A stretch of DNA of 32,090 nucleotides, taken from contig JAHKAM010000076.1 in the NCBI GenBank assembly GCA_018826515.1, positions 1 to 32,090 on the forward strand, given 5' to 3'. Below are positions 23,716 through 31,994 of this stretch, in pieces (the first letter of the stretch is position 1; every line of letters begins with the position of its first letter). The stretch is from Alphaproteobacteria bacterium. Lineage in GTDB: Bacteria > Pseudomonadota > Alphaproteobacteria > Caulobacterales > Caulobacteraceae. The notes under the pieces are model-generated. The model saw only the letters and a program-made list of their open reading frames with translations. It ran no database searches and was not told the DNA's origin. The position numbers and the translations under genes are program-made.

Positions 23716-24644
23716 TGCGGCATGGCCACCTCGGCCGGCGCCATGCCGTACAGCCGTCGCGTCAGACTCGCGACCGCCATGGGCGCGCCGGCCGGATTGG
23801 CCAACCAGGCGCAGGCCAGCAGCCGGTTGATCGAAGGCGGCCGGTCGAGCCAGCCGAACGGAGTGTCCGGCAGCAACAGCAACCGCCGACGGCCGCCGTC
23901 GCGGCGGGTCCGCCAGACGGCGTCGTTGCGGGCGGCGGCGACGAAGTCGCGGCTGAGCGTGACCAGCACCTCGGGATCCCAGGCGGCGACCTGTTCGCGG
24001 GTGACGCGGCCGATATCGCGCGACCCCTCCGCGACATTGGTCCAGCCGGCGCCTTCCAGCACCTCGGTCGCCAGCGAGCCGCGGAAGCCGGTCTCGAGAC
24101 CGTCGGCGCCGCGCGCATAGTAGAAGGCCGCGCCTCCCGGGGCGCGACGCCATCGGTCGAGCACCCGCGCGGCCTCGTCGGCCAGTCCGTCGGCGGCCTG
24201 ATCGGCGTCCAGCAGGGTCCCGGCCTCGCGGATCGCCTCGGGGATCCGCGTCAGGGCGCCGTCGATCAGCCGCCAGTCGACGCCGATTCGGGCCTTCATC
24301 CGGCCGCCCAGTTGCTGATTCTCGGGATCTGTGTCGCCGTAGTCGATCACCAGTCGGGGCTGCAGCGCCGCCAGGGCCTCGAGATTCGCGGCCTGCCCGA
24401 CGCCGCTCAGGGATCCGAGCTCGGGCAGGTCGGCGGCCAGCGAAGGCAGGGCCGAAAGCGCATCCTCCGACGGCCTGCGGGGCCAGCCCGCCAGCCGCTC
24501 GCGCGCCACCGCCCAGATCAGCAGGGCCGCCGGCTGGCCGGCCGCGATCACGTCTCCGGCCGGGCGCGACGGCGTGCGGCCACAGCCCGCGAGCGCCGCG
24601 GCCGAGGCCGCTCCGACCAACACTGACCGCCGCGTCGCCGTCAT
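23703..24644 (-). CDS. ABC transporter substrate-binding lipoprotein, class III (FecB/BtuF-like)
   Basis: A 313-residue periplasmic binding protein for the adjacent permease and ATPase. The N-terminus has a lipobox L-A-G-C21. It also has twin arginines in T-A-T-R-R-S-V-L-V-G, so export by Tat is possible. The class III fold is suggested by N-L-E-A-L-A-A-L-Q-P-R-L-V-I-D-Y, the long linker helix, and F-Y-Y-A-R-G-A-D-G-L-E-T-G-F. That last stretch is seen in iron- and molybdate-type binding proteins. The substrate is open: iron-siderophore, haem, cobalamin or molybdate. The ATG at 24644 has AGGCGGA upstream. No cobalamin riboswitch is visible before the gene. Confidence 0.87.
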   Translation of the reverse strand: MTATRRSVLVGAASAAALAGCGRTPSRPAGDVIAAGQPAALLIWAVARERLAGWPRRPSEDALSALPSLAADLPELGSLSGVGQAANLEALAALQPRLVIDYGDTDPENQQLGGRMKARIGVDWRLIDGALTRIPEAIREAGTLLDADQAADGLADEAARVLDRWRRAPGGAAFYYARGADGLETGFRGSLATEVLEGAGWTNVAEGSRDIGRVTREQVAAWDPEVLVTLSRDFVAAARNDAVWRTRRDGGRRRLLLLPDTPFGWLDRPPSINRLLACAWLANPAGAPMAVASLTRRLYGMAPAEVAMPQWIR

Positions 24645-24803
24645 TCCGTTCCGCCTGAACTGATTCGACGCCATCCTGCCGCCTGCCCCGCGCCCGCGCC
24701 ACCTCGCAGCCATTTTGTCCTTAACACTTGTCCGGTCTTGCTCCGCGTGCTGCTTATGCGGCCACGCGCGTCAGGTGGGGCGCAGCAACATGGGAGTGAG
24801 CCG

Positions 24804-26567
24804 TTGAGTACGACGGACAACGGGGGGGCGCTGTCAGCCGGGCCTCGCAAGACGTTTCTGGGACACCCGCGGGGGCTGGTGATCCTGTTCTTCACCGAAA
24901 TGTGGGAGCGGTTCTCGTTCTATGGAATGAGGGCGATGCTGACGCTCTATCTGATCCAGCATTTCCTGTTCGGTCCGGTCGAGGCCCAGGGCATCTACGC
25001 CGCCTACGGAGCCCTGGTCTATCTGCTGCCGGTCGTCGGCGGCCTGATCGCCGATAAATACCTCGGATCGAGAAAGGCCGTGATCATCGGCGCGGTCCTG
25101 CTGGTCGCCGGTCACTTCACCATGGCCTTCGAGGGCGCAGGCGGACGCGAGTTCATCACCGTCGGCGGCACGGAATATGCGGTCGAGGTCGAGGGCCGAA
25201 ACACGGATCGCCAGCTCTACGCCGTGACGGAGTCCGGTCGTGTGCCGATCGCCATTACGCCCGAAGGGGTCAATGTGGTCGACGTGGTCGGGCAGCCGGC
25301 CGGCTCGGGGGCCGAAGCTGCGACGGCCGCGGCCTTCCCCTCCACGGTCGCTGCGGACGGCTACACGACCCGCACGGTGCGGGATCCCTCCGGCGAAATG
25401 ACCCTGTTCCTCGCCCTGTCGCTCATCATCGTCGGCGTCGGCTTCCTGAAGGCCAACATCTCGACCGTGGTCGGCCATCTGTACGAGGAAAACGACCCCC
25501 GCCGCGACGGCGGGTTCACCCTGTTTTACGTCGGCATCAACCTGGGATCGGTGCTGGCCACGGGCCTGTGTTCCTATCTCGGCTTCACCTATGGCTGGGC
25601 CTATGGCTTCGGTCTGGCGGGCTTCGGCATGTTGCTGGGCCTGATGACCTTCCTGCTGGGCCAGTCCTGGCTCGAGGGACGCGGCGGTCCGCCGAACCCC
25701 GAGAAACTGGCCGGTACGAAATTTCTCGGCATTCCGCTGGAAGCCACCTTCTGGATCCTCGGCCTTATCGCCGTCTTCCCGGTCTGGCTGCTGATGCAAC
25801 GCCACGAGATCATCTCCGCCAGCCTGCCCTGGCTGGCCGGAATCATCTTCGCGGTGGTGGTGGGCTATACCGTCACCCAACTGAAGGGCGCCGAGCGCAA
25901 CCGGATGCTGGTGGCCCAGGTGCTGATCTTCTTCTCGGTGCTGTTCTGGGCCCTGTTCGAACAGGCGGGCTCGTCGCTCACCCTGTTCGCTGACCAGTCG
26001 ACGGACATGCCCGGCTGGTTCAACGCCGGCTACACCCAGATGTTCAACCCGGGCATCATCGTGATCTTCGGGCCGATCTTCGCGGCCCTGTGGGTCTGGC
26101 TGGCCAAGCGCAACAAGGAGCCTTCGACCCCGGTCAAATTCTCCTTCGGCCTGATGTTCGTCGGCCTTGGCTTTCTGGTTCTGGCCTGGGCGGCGGCGAC
26201 GCAGGGCGGGGTCGATTTCCGCGTCCCGCTGTTCTTCCTGTTCCTGACCTACTTCTTCCACACCATGGGCGAGCTCTGCCTCTCGCCGGTGGGCCTGTCG
26301 ATGATCACCAAACTCTCGGTCGATCGTCTGGTGGGCATGATGATGGGGGTCTGGTTCCTCTCCAGCTCGGTGGCGCACATCGCCGCCGGCGTCATCGCCC
26401 AGGCGACCGCGACCGATACCGTCGCGGGCGTGGTGACCAATCCGGCCCTGGCGCTTGAGACCTACGGGTCGATCTTCGGCACCATCGGCTGGACCGGCGT
26501 CGGCGTCGGCGTGGTGCTGCTGGTGCTGTCGCCCCTTCTCAAGAAGGGCATGTCGGGCATCCGCTAG
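24804..26567 (+). CDS. POT family proton-dependent peptide transporter
   Basis: A 587-residue symporter that brings in di- and tripeptides with protons. POT signatures are E32-M-W-E-R-F-S-F-Y-G (the E-x-x-E-R-F proton-coupling motif), G-G-L-I-A-D-K-Y-L-G-S-R and F-Y-V-G-I-N-L-G-S. The start is taken as TTG at 24804 because GGGAG lies 7 bases before it and the product begins S-T-T-D-N-G-G like relatives; upstream in-frame starts lack a ribosome site. Between helices 3 and 4 there is an extra stretch of about 85 residues (bases 25141-25402) rich in beta-type sequence, predicted to face the periplasm. It is divergent from the ABC importer and ends at a strong terminator. Confidence 0.93.
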   Translation: MSTTDNGGALSAGPRKTFLGHPRGLVILFFTEMWERFSFYGMRAMLTLYLIQHFLFGPVEAQGIYAAYGALVYLLPVVGGLIADKYLGSRKAVIIGAVLLVAGHFTMAFEGAGGREFITVGGTEYAVEVEGRNTDRQLYAVTESGRVPIAITPEGVNVVDVVGQPAGSGAEAATAAAFPSTVAADGYTTRTVRDPSGEMTLFLALSLIIVGVGFLKANISTVVGHLYEENDPRRDGGFTLFYVGINLGSVLATGLCSYLGFTYGWAYGFGLAGFGMLLGLMTFLLGQSWLEGRGGPPNPEKLAGTKFLGIPLEATFWILGLIAVFPVWLLMQRHEIISASLPWLAGIIFAVVVGYTVTQLKGAERNRMLVAQVLIFFSVLFWALFEQAGSSLTLFADQSTDMPGWFNAGYTQMFNPGIIVIFGPIFAALWVWLAKRNKEPSTPVKFSFGLMFVGLGFLVLAWAAATQGGVDFRVPLFFLFLTYFFHTMGELCLSPVGLSMITKLSVDRLVGMMMGVWFLSSSVAHIAAGVIAQATATDTVAGVVTNPALALETYGSIFGTIGWTGVGVGVVLLVLSPLLKKGMSGIR

Positions 26568-26590
26568 CCCGACCGAAGTCTGCATACAGG

Positions 26591-26621
26591 AAGGGCGGAA
26601 CCGCGAGGTTCCGCCCTTTTT
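26591..26621 (+). terminator. Intrinsic terminator of the POT transporter gene
   Basis: Perfect 12-bp stem (26591-26602 with 26607-26618) with a GCGA tetraloop of the GNRA class and a run of five T (26617-26621), 23 bases after the stop codon. On the opposite strand no T-run follows the stem, so it acts mainly for the + strand. Confidence 0.95.
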
Positions 26622-26672
26622 GGCGCGTCAAGCGCGGCGCGCCGTCAGTTTCGGGGTGTGGGGACGCCTTCT

Positions 26673-28718
26673 TCAGAAGGTCTTTCTTATCTGGACGAAG
26701 AGGAAGGGGCTCATCCGGGTCCGGCGCACCTCGCGGAAGGACACGGGCGCGGTGTCGCGGGGCCCCGAATGGATCTCGCGGTCGTAGCCCTGCTCGCGGT
26801 CGGTGATGTTCATCAGATCGACCCGGGCGGTCAGGTCCGCGCGCGGCTTCCACTGGCCATAGATGCGGACCTCCGGCTCGGCGTAAAAGGCCCGGACCTC
26901 GCGCACCCGGAAGGCCCGGCCCTTGTCGATGTTGCAGCCGTGGTCGAAGCCCCACGACCATCGACCGCCCATCAGATCCTGGTTGAAGGCGACGCCGCAG
27001 CCGAAGGCCTGACTGCCCTGGAAGCGGCGTTCCTCGCCCGTCACCGGATCGATCACCGAGGTGTCGGACCAGCTGCCCCGCGTCTGGAGTCGGCCGTTGG
27101 GGACGCCCAGCCAATCGGTCGGCAGGGTCAGGCGCAGCTGGAAATAGTCGGACGTCCCGTCGCCGATGTTGCCGACCCCGTCGAAGCCGCCGGTCAAGGG
27201 GATGACATCGACCACGTCCTCGATCTCGGCGTGGCTCACGGTGACGTCGAACACGCCCTCGCCCCGGAAGCGGCGCTCGTAGATGGCCTCAAGGACCGTG
27301 GCCTTCTCGGGCTCCAGGTCCGGGTTGCCGCCCTCGACCTGGCCGATCTCGATGTCCGTCGAGGCGATGAAGTCGCCGAAGTCGAGCTGGCCCACCTCGC
27401 GCTCGGCGCGGAAGCGGAACTGGTGTCCCGGCCGCGGCGTCCAGGTCGCCTGGAGGCGGGGCTTGGGATAGACGAAGGACTTGGTCAGGTCGCTGTCGCC
27501 CGACTGGCTGATTTCCGACACCTCGACGCGCAGACCGCCCTCGAGGGTCAGGGTCGGGTCGGGCCGCCATGTCGCCTGGCCGAAGACCTCCCCCCGCAAC
27601 TCCTCCACCCGGACCGAGGCCGACGGCAGGGGGATGGGCACGCCGTTCTCGGAATAGGCCGTCGCGCTGTCGAGGAAATTCCACGCCGCCTCGCCGCCGG
27701 TCTCGAACGCCCAGCGGTCGTCGGGCCGGAAACGGAGGACGGCGCGGCCGATGGATTCGCCCGAGTCGGTGTCGGCGGTGAAGACCGAGCTGTCGCCGCC
27801 GCTTTCCGAGACGCCGGTGTAGTCCTCGGTGGACCAGCGCTGCAGTCCGGTCAGTTCGAGGCCGGTGCGAGGGCCCAGGTCCCGGGTCCAGCTGACGCCC
27901 AGCTCCCCGTTGAAGTCATCTGACTGCTCGTCGTTGAAACTGTCAGCGCCGGCGCCCGAACGGATCAACAGGTCCTGCGAACTCTCGTTGCCGAACCAGC
28001 GCAGAAGGCCGTTGACCCGCAGCAGGCCGCCGCCCAGGCGACGCTGGACGGCGCCGGTGGCCCGCAAATTCCGGATGCGGTCCCACAGCACCAGATCGGC
28101 GTCCTGGATCAGATTGCCGGCGGGATCATACCGGCGCCGGAAACCCTCGCCGGTGCCGCCGGTTCGGTCGGTGAAGCCGCCGATCGAGACCTCGGTCTGG
28201 TCGTCGCCGTCGCGCCGCGCCCAACGCGCCAGGAGCACCGGGCCGGCATAGCCGTCGGGATAGACATAGGTGTTGGATTCGATGACCCGCTCGGTCGTCA
28301 CCGTCCGGATCAGCACGACATTGGCCACGACCGACCGGCCCTGCATGTCGATGCCGGGCGCGCCGCCGCGGATCAGCTCCACCCGCGCCACGCCATTGGC
28401 CGAGATGCGGTCGAGGATCTGCTCGAGATTGTCGCTCTTGGTGGAGGGATGCCGGCCGTCGATCAGGACGTTCCCGGCGGTTCCCGCCAGGCCGCGCGTG
28501 CCGCTGTCGCCCGTGTCGAGGGCGAAGCCGGGCAGGCGGGCGATCATGTCCAGCGCCGTGTCGGGCCGGGAGTCGGCGAAAAAGGCCGGATCAAACGCCA
28601 GCACGCCCTGGCGGGCGGCGTCCGCCGCGGGCGCGACCTGAAGCGGCGCGGTTTGCGCCATCGCCGTTCCGCCAAGGGCGCACAACGCCGCGCCCGCCAG
28701 CCAGATCGCCTTGGTCAT
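26673..28718 (-). CDS. TonB-dependent receptor, tandem paralogue 1
   Basis: A 681-residue outer-membrane receptor. It has a signal peptide (M-T-K-A-I-W-L-A-G, cleavage at A-M-A), then a plug domain (A-L-D-M-I-A-R-L-P-G-F, N-V-L-I-D-G-R-H-P, V-E-L-I-R-G-G-A-P-G-I-D-M-Q-G) and a long beta-barrel of alternating strands. It ends in R-K-T-F, whose terminal phenylalanine is needed for barrel assembly. The ATG at 28718 has GGGAGG upstream. It is clearly paralogous to the next receptor gene. The substrate is unknown. The subfamily with the G-G-A-P-G-I-D-M-Q-G plug is common in Caulobacterales and Sphingomonadales, and is often thought to take up carbohydrates or chelates. Confidence 0.92.
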   Translation of the reverse strand: MTKAIWLAGAALCALGGTAMAQTAPLQVAPAADAARQGVLAFDPAFFADSRPDTALDMIARLPGFALDTGDSGTRGLAGTAGNVLIDGRHPSTKSDNLEQILDRISANGVARVELIRGGAPGIDMQGRSVVANVVLIRTVTTERVIESNTYVYPDGYAGPVLLARWARRDGDDQTEVSIGGFTDRTGGTGEGFRRRYDPAGNLIQDADLVLWDRIRNLRATGAVQRRLGGGLLRVNGLLRWFGNESSQDLLIRSGAGADSFNDEQSDDFNGELGVSWTRDLGPRTGLELTGLQRWSTEDYTGVSESGGDSSVFTADTDSGESIGRAVLRFRPDDRWAFETGGEAAWNFLDSATAYSENGVPIPLPSASVRVEELRGEVFGQATWRPDPTLTLEGGLRVEVSEISQSGDSDLTKSFVYPKPRLQATWTPRPGHQFRFRAEREVGQLDFGDFIASTDIEIGQVEGGNPDLEPEKATVLEAIYERRFRGEGVFDVTVSHAEIEDVVDVIPLTGGFDGVGNIGDGTSDYFQLRLTLPTDWLGVPNGRLQTRGSWSDTSVIDPVTGEERRFQGSQAFGCGVAFNQDLMGGRWSWGFDHGCNIDKGRAFRVREVRAFYAEPEVRIYGQWKPRADLTARVDLMNITDREQGYDREIHSGPRDTAPVSFREVRRTRMSPFLFVQIRKTF

Positions 28719-28766
28719 CCGCCCCTCCCGGTTGGCCGAATGGTGCCCGGCGACCGGCCGCGCATA

Positions 28767-28795
28767 CAGCGACAAACCGTACAGGTGCATTAAAT
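28767..28795 (-). promoter_or_regulatory. Shared upstream element of the receptor genes, copy 1
   Basis: A 29-base segment that matches the segment upstream of the second receptor at 22 of 29 positions. It includes the block ACAGGTG-N-ATTAAAT (plus-strand reading, 28781-28795). It lies 48 bases before the receptor start codon. A common promoter or operator is inferred. Confidence 0.5.
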
Positions 28796-28830
28796 CGCCG
28801 ACAGGCTTGAGGCGATCCGATGGCTCGCGC

Positions 28831-30873
28831 TCAGAACGTCTTCCGCACCCGAATTTGCCAGAAGGTGCGTGGGTCGGTGGGGCGCAATTCCGTGAAGGCG
28901 ATCGGGCGGGCGGCCGTGCGGTCCGCGAAGACCGTGCGTTCGACCTGGAAGTCGTTCCACACATTGACCTGGGCCCGGATCGAGAGCGTGGGGGTCGGCT
29001 TGTACTCGATGTTGGCCTCGAAATAGTCGCTGCCGGTGAAGCCCGAGATCTGGTCGGGGCCATAGTTGAACTGGCGCAGGCTCTCCAGATAGGTCACCGC
29101 CCAGTTGAGGCGCCAGCTGGTGATGTCCTGGGCGATGGTGATGGCGGGTTGCGAGGGCCGTACGCCCGAGATGGGGCGTTCCTCGCCCGTGGTCGGGTCG
29201 GTGACCGAGGTGTCGTTCCAGGTGTTGCGCAGGCGGAGCTCGCCGCCCGAGAACCCGGTCTGGTCCAACGGCAGGACGATGTTGACCGCCAGCTGATCCA
29301 GCGTTCCGTCGCCGATATTGCCCACGGCCGACAGGCCGCCGGGCAGCGGCAGGCGGTCGATCACGCCGATGATCTCGTCGTGCCGGTATCCGATGGAGAC
29401 GATGCCGTCGCCCAGAAAGCGGCGCTCCCAGGTCAGTTCACTGATCCAGCGCTCTTCGGGTTCCAGGTCGATGTTGCCGCCGAACAACTGGTCGTCGTCC
29501 AGGTCCGCCCCGGCCGCGAAGTCGCCGAAATCAAGTTGCCCGAGTTCGCGCTCGAAGCGGAAGCGGACCTGGTTCTGGGGCATGGGCGTCCAGGTCGCGA
29601 GGAGTCGCGGCTTGGCGTAGTAGAAGCTCTTCTCCTGGTCGGCGTCGCCGGACTGGGTGATGGTCGAGGCCTCGAGCCGCAGCCCGCCTTCAAGGGTCAG
29701 ATTGGGCCGGACCCGCCAGGTGGCCTTGCCGAAGATCTCTCCCCGGGTTTCCTCCACCATGATCTGGTCGGAGGGCAGGGGAATGATGACGCCTCCGTCG
29801 GTCAGGGTCTGTTCGACTTCAAGCATGTTGTAGGCGACCTCGCCCCCGGCCTCGATCGTCACCGCCGGGGAACGCTCCCAGCGCAGCAGGGAGCGCAGGA
29901 TGGTCTCGGATGCGTTGCCCTCCGAAGCGAAGCGCTGCAGCGGACCCGGCGCGCCGTTGGTCGTGGTGACGAAGGTCGCGGCGTTCTCGAAGTCATTCCA
30001 CTCGCGGATGAAGCGGGTTTCCGACGTCAGCCCCGCGCCCATCGGCCGGGTGAAGACCGCGCCGACCTCGCCGCTCGTGCCCTCCTCGGCGAAGCGGCTG
30101 TCGCGCAGGATGCCAGGCCCGTCCTGCAGGCTGTACTGGCTGTAGTCGTTCCTGCCGAGGCGCGCGGTCAGGTCGATCTTGCCGCCCAGGAAGGCATCGG
30201 CGAAATTGATCCGGGCCGACTGGCCGCCGCCGGTCTGGTCGTCGTAATAGCCCTCGTCGCGGATGATGACGCCGTTCGCATCGCGGCGCACGGCCCGGCC
30301 GACGCCGTTGGAATCGTTGATCGAGACGCCGTCCGACAGGGTGAAGCCCCAGACCCGGTCGCCATTGCGACGGGTGAACTGATAGCTGCCGGCCGCCCGG
30401 TCGGTGCCCCCTTCGAAGAAGAAGCCATTGAGGGTGACAAGCTGCTCGGTGCTCGCCTGCGTCCGGGTGATGACGTTCACGACGACGGAATAGCCCTGCA
30501 TGTCGATGCCGGGGGCCCCGCCCCGGATCAGCTCGATGCGCTCGACCTGGGCGACGAGCGTCCGCGACAGGACCGAGGAGCCGGTGTCGTTCTTGGATGC
30601 CGGTCGCGATCCGTTGATCAGGATGTTGCCGACCGCGCCTTCGAAGCCGCGCGAGCCGTCGCCGTCCTGGACCGAGAAGCCCGGCACGCGGCTGACCATG
30701 TCCAGGGCGGTGTTCGGCCTCTGGTCGGCGAAGAAGTCGGGGGTGAAGACCAGGACGCCGGCCTGGGCCGCGGCGGCCTGGGCCGTGGGGGTCGTCGACG
30801 GGGGTGTCTGGGCCGCGGCGGCGCCGGCGCCCAGCAGGATGGCGGTTGTCGCCAGCAGGATGGTCTTGGTCAT
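28831..30873 (-). CDS. TonB-dependent receptor, tandem paralogue 2
   Basis: A 680-residue outer-membrane receptor with the same plan as paralogue 1: signal peptide (M-T-K-T-I-L-L-A-T, cleavage near A-A-A), plug domain (A-L-D-M-V-S-R-V-P-G-F, N-I-L-I-N-G-S-R-P, V-E-R-I-E-L-I-R-G-G-A-P-G-I-D-M-Q-G), a barrel of about 22 strands and a terminal K-T-F. Shared barrel blocks with paralogue 1 include L-T-L-E-G-G-L-R, G-Q-L-D-F-G-D-F and T-G-E-E-R, so the pair came from duplication. The ATG at 30873 is chosen at the signal peptide, with GAGGGGAA upstream. A 112-base gap separates the two. Divergent to it is a GumN-like gene. Confidence 0.93.
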   Translation of the reverse strand: MTKTILLATTAILLGAGAAAAQTPPSTTPTAQAAAAQAGVLVFTPDFFADQRPNTALDMVSRVPGFSVQDGDGSRGFEGAVGNILINGSRPASKNDTGSSVLSRTLVAQVERIELIRGGAPGIDMQGYSVVVNVITRTQASTEQLVTLNGFFFEGGTDRAAGSYQFTRRNGDRVWGFTLSDGVSINDSNGVGRAVRRDANGVIIRDEGYYDDQTGGGQSARINFADAFLGGKIDLTARLGRNDYSQYSLQDGPGILRDSRFAEEGTSGEVGAVFTRPMGAGLTSETRFIREWNDFENAATFVTTTNGAPGPLQRFASEGNASETILRSLLRWERSPAVTIEAGGEVAYNMLEVEQTLTDGGVIIPLPSDQIMVEETRGEIFGKATWRVRPNLTLEGGLRLEASTITQSGDADQEKSFYYAKPRLLATWTPMPQNQVRFRFERELGQLDFGDFAAGADLDDDQLFGGNIDLEPEERWISELTWERRFLGDGIVSIGYRHDEIIGVIDRLPLPGGLSAVGNIGDGTLDQLAVNIVLPLDQTGFSGGELRLRNTWNDTSVTDPTTGEERPISGVRPSQPAITIAQDITSWRLNWAVTYLESLRQFNYGPDQISGFTGSDYFEANIEYKPTPTLSIRAQVNVWNDFQVERTVFADRTAARPIAFTELRPTDPRTFWQIRVRKTF

Positions 30874-30928
30874 TGCAGGATTCCCCTCGTCATGTGACGA
30901 AGGTGTGGCGTCCTGTCGCGCCACTCTC

Positions 30929-30957
30929 CAGTTACAAGACAGACAGGTGGATTAAAT
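30929..30957 (-). promoter_or_regulatory. Shared upstream element of the receptor genes, copy 2
   Basis: The counterpart of the element upstream of paralogue 1, with the same ACAGGTG-N-ATTAAAT block (30943-30957), lying 55 bases before its receptor start. The whole gap 30874-31043 is richer in A/T than the surroundings and serves both the receptor and the divergent gene. Confidence 0.5.
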
Positions 30958-31010
30958 ATCGGAAAGATTACGTGCAGGTCACAAATGTGTTCTGAAATGG
31001 GCTGCGCGTT

Positions 31011-31027
31011 ACTGAATGTTGTTCAGT
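31011..31027. promoter_or_regulatory. Inverted repeat before the TraB/GumN-like gene
   Basis: ACTGAA and TTCAGT form a 6-bp inverted repeat around a 5-base centre, just before the AAGGAG ribosome site (31029-31034). It could be an operator or a small mRNA hairpin next to the ribosome site. No further evidence. Confidence 0.35.
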
Positions 31028-31043
31028 TAAGGAGTGTATTGGC

Positions 31044-31994
31044 GTGAGATTGTTCGCGATTGTTGCTGCCGTTCTGGTTGCTGTGGCGCTGCCCCTGACG
31101 CCCGCGCAGGCCCAGACGCCGGAACCGGCGGCCTCGCAACTGGACGACGTGGTGATCCTGGCCCGGCGCTCCGGCGCGCCGATGTGGACGGTGACCCGGG
31201 GCGACAGCACCCTGATCCTGGTCGGCGCCATCACGGGCATACCGCGGGATCTGTCGTGGCGTCCCGACGATCTGGAGGCGGCGGCGGCGCGATCGCAGCA
31301 GATCCTCACGCCCCAGGTGGGGCAGGCCTCCTTCAGCGACCTCTTCCGCGTCATCTGGCGCATCCGCACCATCGCCCGCATGCCGAACGGGCAGACCAGC
31401 GCCGACTATCTGACGCCGGACTGGCAGGCGCGGCTCGAGGCCGTCATGGCCGACGAGCGAAACGAGGACTGGCGCACCAAAAGCCTGCTGATCCTCGGCT
31501 TCGACCTGATGCAGGACAAGGCCGGCTACAGCCGCCGCCGGGGCGGCGACGACGCCATGGACGTGATCCGCCGCGCCGCCCGCCGGGCCCGGGTGCAGAC
31601 GCGACCGGTCGGAACGGTGCGCGGCGACGAACTGATCGACAGCCTGATCACCGCCCCCCAGACGGCCCATGTCGCCTGTGTCGAGGCCGCCATCGCCGCC
31701 GCGGAACTGGGGCCGGACGCCGCGCGCGACCGCGCCGAGGACTGGCGCGCCCTGCGGGTCGCCGACGTGGTGGCCTCGCCGATCGACAAGGCCCTGAACC
31801 AGTGCTGGCCGTGGGGGGACCCCGAGATCGCGCCGCAGCTGAGGCAACAATGGGCGGCGGCCATCGAGACGGCGATGATTTCGCCGGGGGTGACCATGGG
31901 CGTCGCCCCGATCCGGCTGCTGGCCGAGGAAGGCGGCGTGCTGGACGCCCTGGCAGCCGGCGGCTTCGAGGTGGTCGGGCCGGAGTGGAAGTGA
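31044..31994 (+). CDS. Secreted TraB/GumN-like protein with degenerate active-site motifs
   Basis: A 316-residue secreted protein: signal peptide to about residue 23 (A-Q-A), then the TraB/GumN (Tiki-related) fold. That fold is indicated by P-M-W-T-V-T-R-G-D-S-T-L-I-L-V-G near residue 46 and the closing G-G-V-L-D-A-L-A-A-G-G-F-E-V-V-G-P. Active family members use two G-x-x-H motifs plus acidic residues to bind metal for proteolysis. Here the first reads G61-A-I-T and the second G-V-A-P, so both histidines are missing. It is probably not a protease of that type. The GTG at 31044 has AAGGAG 9 bases upstream. It is divergent from a TonB-dependent receptor, and GumN-like genes are often beside such receptors. 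Confidence 0.8.
   Translation: MRLFAIVAAVLVAVALPLTPAQAQTPEPAASQLDDVVILARRSGAPMWTVTRGDSTLILVGAITGIPRDLSWRPDDLEAAAARSQQILTPQVGQASFSDLFRVIWRIRTIARMPNGQTSADYLTPDWQARLEAVMADERNEDWRTKSLLILGFDLMQDKAGYSRRRGGDDAMDVIRRAARRARVQTRPVGTVRGDELIDSLITAPQTAHVACVEAAIAAAELGPDAARDRAEDWRALRVADVVASPIDKALNQCWPWGDPEIAPQLRQQWAAAIETAMISPGVTMGVAPIRLLAEEGGVLDALAAGGFEVVGPEWK

Noticed and set aside
24645..24803. Cobalamin riboswitch or other aptamer before the ABC importer
   Set aside because: The gap is short and lacks the conserved cobalamin-box sequence; no recognisable riboswitch core was seen.
28711..30897. A 728-codon plus-strand frame opposite the second TonB receptor
   Set aside because: The receptor frame on the minus strand has signal peptide, plug and terminal Phe; the plus frame is an antisense shadow.
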